Assembly (NCBI GenBank): GCA_902782655.1
Contig: CACZNY010000154.1
Span: 1-6,872 of the forward strand
Reading direction: 5' to 3'
Length of the DNA: 6,872 nt
Source: an uncultured Lachnospiraceae bacterium
Lineage (GTDB): Bacteria > Bacillota > Clostridia > Lachnospirales > Lachnospiraceae
Part shown: one piece after another, positions 1 through 5,048 of the stretch
Numbering within the stretch: position 1 is the stretch's first letter
How the letters are laid out: each line of letters starts with the position of its first letter
Notes under the pieces: model-generated
What the model was told of the DNA's origin: nothing
The model's database searches: none
What the model saw: the letters and a program-made list of their open reading frames with translations, nothing else
Position numbers and translations under genes: made by a program

Positions 1-752
1 TGTCGGATCAGGGAGTTATCGATCCAGTGGAAAGGCCTTTTTCGGCGTTTGTATTCAAGATACAGGCCAATATGAATAAGGCTCACAGGGACAGGGTGGC
101 TTTCATGAGGATATGCTCGGGGAAGTTTACGGCGGGCATGGATGTATGGCATATACAGGGGGGGAAGGAGGTCCGGCTTTCCCAGCCCCAGCAGATGATG
201 GCGGATGACAGGCATATGGTATCAGAAGCATATGCAGGTGATATTATAGGAATATTTGATCCGGGTATTTATTCCATAGGGGATACGCTGTGCATGCCTC
301 AGGATAAATTCAGATTCGGCGGTATACCGACCTTTGCGCCGGAGCATTTCGCAAGGGTGAGGCAGGTCGATACCATGAAGCGCAAGCAGTTCGTGAAGGG
401 GATAATGCAGATCGCCCAGGAGGGAGCCATACAGATCTTCGAGGAGCCTCAGGGAGGCATGGAGGAGGTCATAGTGGGAGTCGTCGGTGTGCTTCAGTTT
501 GATGTGCTCAAATACAGGCTGAATAATGAGTACAATGTGGAGATAAGGATGGAGCAGCTGCCCTACGAATTTATCAGATGGATAAAGAATGAGAATGCTG
601 ATCTTGACTCGATAAACGGTACCTCGGACATGAAGAAGGTGCGGGATCTGAAGGGCAATCCGCTGCTGCTTTTTGTGAATTCCTGGAGCGTGGGGATGAC
701 CCTCGACCGGAATGAGGGGCTGATACTTGAAGAGTTCAACGAAAATGACTGA
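1..752 (+). CDS. prfC: Peptide chain release factor 3, C-terminal part (5' end outside window)
   Basis: RF3 is a cytoplasmic translational GTPase that removes RF1/RF2 from the ribosome after peptide release. The reading frame is open from base 3, so the gene begins upstream; the GTG at 27 is internal and not a real start. The 249 visible residues are roughly the last half of a protein that is usually about 530 residues long. The GTPase domain is outside the window. What remains matches the RF3 beta-barrel domain (FSAFVFKIQANMN followed by HRDRVAFMRICSGKF) and the RF3 C-terminal domain (GGIPTFAPEHFARVRQ, then GVVGVLQFDVLKYRLNNEYN). The pairing of FVFKIQANM with GVLQFDV separates RF3 from the related factor EF-G. 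The gene ends with TGA at 750-752 inside a terminator stem. The tail after about residue 200 (from base 603) is less conserved. The family call is very secure; only the 5' extent is unknown. Confidence 0.96.
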   Translation, partial: SDQGVIDPVERPFSAFVFKIQANMNKAHRDRVAFMRICSGKFTAGMDVWHIQGGKEVRLSQPQQMMADDRHMVSEAYAGDIIGIFDPGIYSIGDTLCMPQDKFRFGGIPTFAPEHFARVRQVDTMKRKQFVKGIMQIAQEGAIQIFEEPQGGMEEVIVGVVGVLQFDVLKYRLNNEYNVEIRMEQLPYEFIRWIKNENADLDSINGTSDMKKVRDLKGNPLLLFVNSWSVGMTLDRNEGLILEEFNEND

Positions 753-773
753 CCTTTCCGGTCAGTCATTTTC
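741..773 (+). terminator. Intrinsic terminator overlapping the prfC stop codon
   Basis: A perfect 14-bp inverted repeat (741-754 with 760-773) encloses a 5-nt loop, TTTCC. The 5' arm starts GAAAA and the 3' arm ends TTTTC, so the hairpin carries its own A-tract and U-tract. The prfC stop codon (750-752) lies in the 5' arm, so the last three sense codons are also part of the stem. The near-symmetric A/T flanks could let it work in both directions, although no convergent gene is seen here. Confidence 0.85.
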
Positions 774-876
774 CATGGGGGCTGCTGCAGCATTATAACT
801 GTTAAGAGCCCTTTTGATTCCTGCTTGTGTTTACGATCCCTTCACACCATTTCCACTATATAAAATCCACAGGGTG

Positions 877-885
877 TGTTATACT
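877..885 (+). promoter_or_regulatory. Candidate extended -10 promoter for the Asp23-nusB-xseA operon
   Basis: TATACT at 880-885 is preceded by TG at 877-878, giving the extended -10 form TGNTATACT. No good -35 hexamer is found 16-18 nt upstream, which extended -10 promoters tolerate. Transcription would start near 892, leaving a leader of about 60 nt before the ATG at 954. The site lies after the prfC terminator and before the first gene of the next operon, where a promoter is expected. A second AT-rich stretch, TATAAA at 859-864, is a weaker alternative. Nothing else was recognised between 774 and 953. Confidence 0.5.
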
Positions 886-953
886 GTTAAATCGGTAACG
901 GAAATATTATCTGCCGGCTGTTTTTATGATGCGGCGGATTTCGGAGGAGAGAC

Positions 954-1355
954 ATGGCTGCAAAGAAAGATACATCGAGAGACGATATTCATACCCTTGA
1001 TTCTACCACTGCAGGAGAGGTGAAGCTGGCGGAGGACGTGGTAGCGTCCATAGCTGCCATAGCTGCGGGCGAGGTAGAAGGCGTATCTGCGATGACCGGC
1101 AATTTCAGCGATAGGCTGAAGCATTCGGTGGGGATACGTACAGGCGCAGGTACAGGAGTCAGAGTCATCATAGCGGGCAACATGGTAAGAGTCGATATCG
1201 CTCTCGTCTTAAAATACGGGCATAATGTCATGGAGACCTCTAAGAAGGTTCAGGATAAGGTGAAGAATTCCATAGAGACCATGACGGGACTTAATGTGAC
1301 CGACGTAAATATCAGGATCACCGGAGTGAACAGCGAAGTAAGGTCAGATAAATGA
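954..1355 (+). CDS. Asp23/Gls24 family envelope stress response protein
   Basis: This is a small cytoplasmic protein of 133 residues, the normal size for the Asp23/Gls24 (DUF322) family. Family members in Firmicutes are linked to cell-envelope stress and membrane-associated scaffolding; the precise role of the copy beside nusB is poorly defined. The core begins at GEVKLAEDVVASIA (residues 21-34) and continues with GEVEGVSAMTG, then a beta-strand region with VDIALVLKYG, and ends with the typical VQDKVKNSIETMTGLNV followed by VNIRITGVN. There is no signal peptide or membrane segment. The start is supported by GGAGGAG at 943-949, 4 nt before the ATG. The stop codon overlaps the nusB start (ATGA, 1352-1355), which indicates translational coupling. 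The position matches yqhY immediately upstream of nusB in Bacillus subtilis, so it is probably the yqhY counterpart. Confidence 0.93.
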   Translation: MAAKKDTSRDDIHTLDSTTAGEVKLAEDVVASIAAIAAGEVEGVSAMTGNFSDRLKHSVGIRTGAGTGVRVIIAGNMVRVDIALVLKYGHNVMETSKKVQDKVKNSIETMTGLNVTDVNIRITGVNSEVRSDK

Positions 1356-1771
1356 TAGGCCGCAGCGCAATAAGGGAGCATGTCTTTGTTCTGCTTTTTG
1401 AGTCTTTATTCAACAGCAGGGAGGAGATGGAGGCTCAGACGGCCAATTATTTCGACGGGCTGGAGAGACCCGTGGATGATGAGAGCGCGTCCTTCATAGA
1501 GGAAAGATTCCACAGGGTGGAGGAGAAGCTTCCCGCGATAGATGACCTTATCGGGAAAAAGAGCACCGGCTGGAAGCCAGGAAGGATAGGAAAGGTAGAG
1601 CTTTCTATCCTTCGTCTTGCTGTATATGAGATACTTTTTGATGATGACGTGCCTGTGGGAGTCGCCATAAATGAGGCCGTGGAGCTTTCTAAAAAATACG
1701 GCCAGGACCAGGCGGGCTCCTTCGTGAACGGGGTATTGGCAAAGTTTGCGGATATGACCGGAGCCGGATAA
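1352..1771 (+). CDS. nusB: Transcription antitermination factor NusB
   Basis: NusB binds boxA RNA together with NusE (ribosomal protein S10) and supports antitermination, chiefly in rRNA operons. The 139-residue length is typical. The C-terminal half is diagnostic: KVELSILRLAVYEIL (residues 81-95), then VPVGVAINEAVELSKKYG (100-117) and SFVNGVLAKF (123-132), matching the helices of the all-alpha NusB fold. The N-terminal RNA-binding helix is less basic than usual: the common RRxAR pattern is reduced to SAIREH, with Arg4 and Arg8. The ATG overlaps the upstream stop by 4 nt. The only ribosome binding site seen is a weak AAGG at 1340-1343, so translation probably depends on coupling to the preceding gene. 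The TAA stop at 1769-1771 is followed by a structured 108-nt spacer before xseA. Confidence 0.95.
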   Translation: MIGRSAIREHVFVLLFESLFNSREEMEAQTANYFDGLERPVDDESASFIEERFHRVEEKLPAIDDLIGKKSTGWKPGRIGKVELSILRLAVYEILFDDDVPVGVAINEAVELSKKYGQDQAGSFVNGVLAKFADMTGAG

Positions 1772-1772
1772 C

Positions 1773-1846
1773 GTCAGATGCCGTATTCCGGCCGGCTGCC
1801 CTAAGGGCCGGCTTCGCGACGCGGTATCGGCTGAGTACGGTCTGAT
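1773..1846 (+). other. Possible structured RNA in the nusB-xseA spacer
   Basis: The 108-nt gap between nusB and xseA can form a branched fold. The outer stem pairs 1773-1778 (GTCAGA) with 1841-1846 (TCTGAT), including one G-U pair. It continues after a 2-nt bulge with 1781-1785 (CCGTA) against 1836-1840 (TACGG). Inside, GCCGGC at 1791-1796 pairs with GCCGGC at 1807-1812, and CGC/GCG at 1815-1817/1821-1823 could form a small second hairpin. No T-tract follows the GC-rich hairpin, so it is not a standard intrinsic terminator. It could be an attenuator, an RNA processing site or a dispersed repeat. Pairings were found by eye and no folding energy was calculated. Confidence 0.4.
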
Positions 1847-1851
1847 TCAGA

Positions 1852-1870
1852 TAATAATGAGCCATTATTA
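1852..1870 (+). repeat. Perfect 8-bp inverted repeat next to the xseA ribosome binding site
   Basis: TAATAATG (1852-1859) and CATTATTA (1863-1870) are exact reverse complements separated by AGC. The right arm touches the xseA ribosome binding site GAGGAG (1871-1876), which is 3 nt from the ATG at 1880. It could be a protein-binding operator or a weak hairpin affecting xseA translation. Being AT-only except for one G/C pair, it would be thermally weak as RNA. No function is assigned. Confidence 0.5.
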
Positions 1871-1879
1871 GAGGAGAAA

Positions 1880-3169
1880 ATGGATAAGATCTATTCCGTA
1901 ACCCAGGTTACTTCGTATCTGAAAAAGCTTATCGGTACGGATTTTCTGCTCAGATCCCTTTGCGTCAGGGGAGAGCTTTCCAATGTGAAATACCACGTTT
2001 CGGGTCATATCTATTTTACCGTGAAGGATGACGGGGCTGCGCTTTCCGGCGTGATGTTCGCATCGGATACCGGAGCTCTTGATTTCAGGCTTGCTGACGG
2101 CATGAAGGTGGAGATAACTGGCGGCATAGGGGTATATGAGAAGGCCGGAAGCTATCAGATATACGCAAAGAGAATAAAAAGAGAGGGCAGGGGAGAGCTG
2201 TTTGAGAGATACCTGAAGCTCAAGGAGGAGCTTGAGGAAATGGGGATGTTTTCTGATGAATACAAGAGACCCATTCCCGGGTATATAAAGAGACTCGGGG
2301 TAGTCACTGCTTCCACGGGGGCTGCCGTGCGGGATATAATAAATATTACGAGGCGAAGGAATCCTTATGTGGAGATCGTGCTGTACCCGGCTAAGGTACA
2401 GGGTGAGGGCGCTGCGGAGTCTGTAGCCCGTGGGATAGAGGTGCTGGACCGGGCAGGAGTGGATGTGATAATAGCCGGAAGAGGCGGCGGCTCCATCGAG
2501 GATCTCTGGGCATTTAATGAGGCTGTTGTCGCCGAGGCGATATTTCATTCGGGTACACCCGTGATCTCAGCGGTGGGGCATGAGACTGATACCACCATAG
2601 CCGATTTCGTGGCTGATCTCAGGGCACCGACACCCTCTGCGGCGGCAGAGCTTGCGGTGTTTGAATATGAGAAGTATCTGGACAGGCTCGACGGGGCGCG
2701 TCAGGATATGAGGGATGCCATAGGGCATGCCGCCACAAGGGACAGATTAAAGCTTAAGGAGTATGAGTCAGGGCTTAAGAAGCTCCGTCCCGACGCTGTC
2801 ATAGCTTCGAAGAGGCTGCGCCTTGCGGATATGGAGAGCAGTATCAGACAGCTTATGGCCGGGCGTCTTGCGGAGAATAAGACCTGCATCAATGAGACAG
2901 GGCGGCGCATGGGTGAGGCCATGCATAAAAAGCAGTCCGACAGGAGGCATGAGCTTTCGCTGCTTGCGGAGAGGCTTAAGGGAGTATCACCTCTTGAGAA
3001 GCTTACCCAGGGTTATTCCTACGTGTCGGACGAAAAGGGAAGGAATATAAGGGATGTCTCCCTTCTTGAAAGGGGTGACAGCATCAATATATATATGCTT
3101 AACGGAAAGGTAAAGGCCGAGGTCATGGAAGCTGAGGAGAGCGGCCTGTACAGGATTCAGGATTCCTGA
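1880..3169 (+). CDS. xseA: Exodeoxyribonuclease VII large subunit
   Basis: XseA is the catalytic subunit of exonuclease VII, a cytoplasmic enzyme that degrades single-stranded DNA to oligonucleotides in both directions and is assembled with several small XseB subunits. At 429 residues it is near the usual 400-460. The N-terminal OB-fold DNA-binding domain is clear (YSVTQVTSYLKKLI at residues 5-18, GELSNVKYHVSGHIYFTVKD at 31-50). The catalytic domain carries PAKVQGEGAA (170-179), RGGGSIEDLWAFNE (201-214), AVGHETDTTIADFVADLRAP (231-250) and TPSAAAE (251-257). A charged helical region likely to be coiled coil (about 262-368), where XseB binds in known structures, precedes the C-terminal segment starting PLEKLTQGYSYV (371-382). 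GAGGAG at 1871-1876 supports the start. No xseB follows, although it usually sits directly downstream; the next gene belongs to a formate dehydrogenase. Confidence 0.97.
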   Translation: MDKIYSVTQVTSYLKKLIGTDFLLRSLCVRGELSNVKYHVSGHIYFTVKDDGAALSGVMFASDTGALDFRLADGMKVEITGGIGVYEKAGSYQIYAKRIKREGRGELFERYLKLKEELEEMGMFSDEYKRPIPGYIKRLGVVTASTGAAVRDIINITRRRNPYVEIVLYPAKVQGEGAAESVARGIEVLDRAGVDVIIAGRGGGSIEDLWAFNEAVVAEAIFHSGTPVISAVGHETDTTIADFVADLRAPTPSAAAELAVFEYEKYLDRLDGARQDMRDAIGHAATRDRLKLKEYESGLKKLRPDAVIASKRLRLADMESSIRQLMAGRLAENKTCINETGRRMGEAMHKKQSDRRHELSLLAERLKGVSPLEKLTQGYSYVSDEKGRNIRDVSLLERGDSINIYMLNGKVKAEVMEAEESGLYRIQDS

Positions 3170-3200
3170 ATGCAGCAAAAAGCCGTGCAGGGGATCGAAA

Positions 3201-3238
3201 AGAGGAGAGCGTAAGATGAGAAGACTTAAAAAGAGAGG
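3201..3238 (+). promoter_or_regulatory. Two alternative ribosome binding sites for the FDH flavoprotein
   Basis: AGAGGAG at 3201-3207 lies 8 nt before the ATG at 3216. A second purine-rich site, AGAGAGG at 3232-3238, lies 4 nt before another in-frame ATG at 3243. The first has the better spacing and is preferred. The second would remove nine mostly basic residues (MRRLKKRGN). The conserved domain starts well after both, so homology cannot choose between them. Confidence 0.5.
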
Positions 3239-5048
3239 AAACATGAATGACAGGATCGATGTGGTCCTTCGAAAATTCCGGTCAAGGATGACATCCTATC
3301 CGCCGGGAATGTGTCCTTTGGCACTCTACAGATCACTGCTGCAGATATCGATGAATCAGTCCTGCGGCAAGTGCATACCGTGCCGTGACGGACTGCATGA
3401 GGTCGATTATCTCCTGAAGACGGTATTAAACGGAGATGCCACCATGGAGACCCTGGATCTCATGGAGAAGAAATGCCGGATGATAGCTGAGACGGCTGAC
3501 TGCGCGGTTGGAGTGGTAGGCGCGAATCTCATCCTTGATTCCCTGAGTCAGTTTGCAGATGAATATGAAAGTCATATTAAGTACAGAAGATGCGCGGAGA
3601 ATGAGAATCAGACCATTCCCTGTGTGACCCTGTGTCCGGCGCATGTGGACGTGCCGGGATATATAGCCCTGATAAAGGAGGGCAGGTATGACGATGCGGT
3701 AAAGGTCATAAGGAGAAGGAATCCCTTTCCTACCGCCTGCGCCATGGTCTGTGAGCATCCCTGCGAGAGAAAGTGCAGGAGGGCGCTTGTGGACGCGCCG
3801 CTTAATATCAGGGGACTGAAAAAGTATGCAGTGGATCAGGCGGCGGCTGACACCGTGGACACTCCTGAGAAGAACGTAAAGACCGAAAAGAAGGTATCCA
3901 TTGTGGGAGGCGGCCCCTCAGGCCTTACGGCAGCATATTATCTTGCTCTTATGGGACATGAGGTGGAGGTTTATGAGGAGCGTGAAAAGCTCGGGGGAAT
4001 GCTGAGATACGGCATTCCGGAATACAGGCTTCCCAAGGAAAAGCTTGATCAGGACATAGCTGCGATACTCAGGGCAGGGGATATAAAGGTTCATTACGGG
4101 AAGAAGATAGGAAGGGATATCACCTTCAGCGAAATAAGGGAGAAGTCCGATGCGGTGTATATCAGCATCGGAGCCCAGCTTGGAAACCGCATGCCCATTG
4201 AAAACGCGGATGCGAAGAATGTGGTGCCGGCCGCTGATTTCCTTCAGGAGGTGGCTGACGGCAGAGCAAGGGATCTTACCGGCAAGAAGGTAGCGCTGAT
4301 CGGCGGAGGCAATGTGGCGATGGATGCCGCCCGTACCGCGGTAAGGCTTAATGCGGAGAGCATTCATGTATTTACGAGGAAGCAGGATGATTATACCGCC
4401 CTTGAGGATGAGATAAGGGATGCCATGCAGGAGGGAGTGAGATTCAGAACCCTGCTGAACTTCCTTAATATCGAGGTTGACGGTGATACGAACGAGGTGT
4501 GCGCTGTATGGCTGCAGCCTGAGATACTGGCTGAGTATGATGAAAACGGTCTGCTGACCACGGAGCATTCCAGCGAGTATCCGTACCGCTTCAAATGCGA
4601 TCTTCTGATACTCGGTGTGGGACAGAGGAGTGATGTGGCGCAGCTTGAAGAGGAGGGCGTGCCCGTGGAGAGAGGACGGGTGATCGCGGATGAGACCTGC
4701 ATGGTGTCCGGTCTTGACGGGGTGTTCTCCGGAGGAGACTGTGTGACGGGGCCTTCCACGGCCATCAATGCCATAGCGGCAGGCCAGGTCGCGGCATTTA
4801 ATATCGATGAATATCTGGGATACCATCATAAGGTGGGAGATGATACAAAAATACCGCCGGCCTATCCCAATCCCTGCGTGGCTACGGGACGCGCCGAGAT
4901 AATGGAAAAGGATCCCTTCGAAAGAAGGACCAACTTTGAGGGGACAGAGCTGTCCATGACATATGAGGAGGCCATGCGTGAGGCGGGAAGATGCCTTCGC
5001 TGTGACCACTATGGCTGCGGCGTGATGGAAGGAGGCAGGGGCGAATGA
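3216..5048 (+). CDS. NuoF C-terminal domain/GltD-like FAD-NAD(P)H oxidoreductase fusion, formate dehydrogenase electron-transfer subunit
   Basis: This 610-residue iron-sulfur flavoprotein probably shuttles electrons between the formate dehydrogenase encoded next to it and NADP(H) or NAD(H). Residues about 29-120 match the C-terminal [4Fe-4S] domain of NuoF (SCGKCIPCRDG with Cys50, 53 and 56, then Cys96), but the FMN/NADH-binding part of NuoF is absent. Residues about 130-600 match the glutamate synthase small subunit (GltD) family. The family Cys set for two [4Fe-4S] clusters is present (Cys136, 140, 175, 179, 183, 187). The FAD motif is IVGGGPSG (229-236), the pyridine-nucleotide motif LIGGGNVAMDAART (361-374), and the second FAD contact VFSGGDC (503-509). 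A C-terminal CLRC motif (593-596) plus Cys601 is also present. Arg388-Lys389 after the second Rossmann strand hint at NADPH, weakly. The 4-nt ATGA overlap with the catalytic subunit gene argues for one complex. True GltD is unlikely because no gltB is adjacent and a NuoF domain is fused. Confidence 0.86.
   Translation: MRRLKKRGNMNDRIDVVLRKFRSRMTSYPPGMCPLALYRSLLQISMNQSCGKCIPCRDGLHEVDYLLKTVLNGDATMETLDLMEKKCRMIAETADCAVGVVGANLILDSLSQFADEYESHIKYRRCAENENQTIPCVTLCPAHVDVPGYIALIKEGRYDDAVKVIRRRNPFPTACAMVCEHPCERKCRRALVDAPLNIRGLKKYAVDQAAADTVDTPEKNVKTEKKVSIVGGGPSGLTAAYYLALMGHEVEVYEEREKLGGMLRYGIPEYRLPKEKLDQDIAAILRAGDIKVHYGKKIGRDITFSEIREKSDAVYISIGAQLGNRMPIENADAKNVVPAADFLQEVADGRARDLTGKKVALIGGGNVAMDAARTAVRLNAESIHVFTRKQDDYTALEDEIRDAMQEGVRFRTLLNFLNIEVDGDTNEVCAVWLQPEILAEYDENGLLTTEHSSEYPYRFKCDLLILGVGQRSDVAQLEEEGVPVERGRVIADETCMVSGLDGVFSGGDCVTGPSTAINAIAAGQVAAFNIDEYLGYHHKVGDDTKIPPAYPNPCVATGRAEIMEKDPFERRTNFEGTELSMTYEEAMREAGRCLRCDHYGCGVMEGGRGE
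5029..5035 (+). promoter_or_regulatory. Strong ribosome binding site of fdhF inside the upstream gene
   Basis: AAGGAGG lies within the last codons of the flavoprotein gene, 9 nt before the ATG at 5045. Together with the ATGA stop/start overlap at 5045-5048 it fixes the fdhF start and implies coupled, near-equal synthesis of the two subunits. Confidence 0.85.

Noticed and set aside
814..1023. Small + strand open frame of 69 codons before and across the start of the Asp23 gene
   Set aside because: It spans the candidate promoter, has no convincing ribosome binding site, and overlaps the Asp23 start in another frame; the peptide is not recognisable.
1791..1812. GC-rich hairpin after nusB as an intrinsic terminator
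   Set aside because: The 3' arm is followed by TTCGCGAC and not by a T-tract, so it was kept only as part of a possible structured spacer.
1868..2548. Open frame of 226 codons on the - strand opposite xseA
   Set aside because: It mirrors the conserved OB-fold and catalytic part of xseA; the protein is low in recognisable motifs and rich in His/Ser/Leu as expected for a reverse-frame shadow.
3918..5009. Long open frame of 363 codons on the - strand opposite the FDH flavoprotein
   Set aside because: It lies entirely antisense to a strongly conserved GltD-like coding region, its translation shows no recognisable domain, and no ribosome binding site stands out. It is a by-product of codon bias.
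3216..5048. Assignment as glutamate synthase small subunit (gltD)
   Set aside because: The N-terminal NuoF Fe-S domain, the absence of gltB and the overlapping formate dehydrogenase gene favour a redox-complex subunit.
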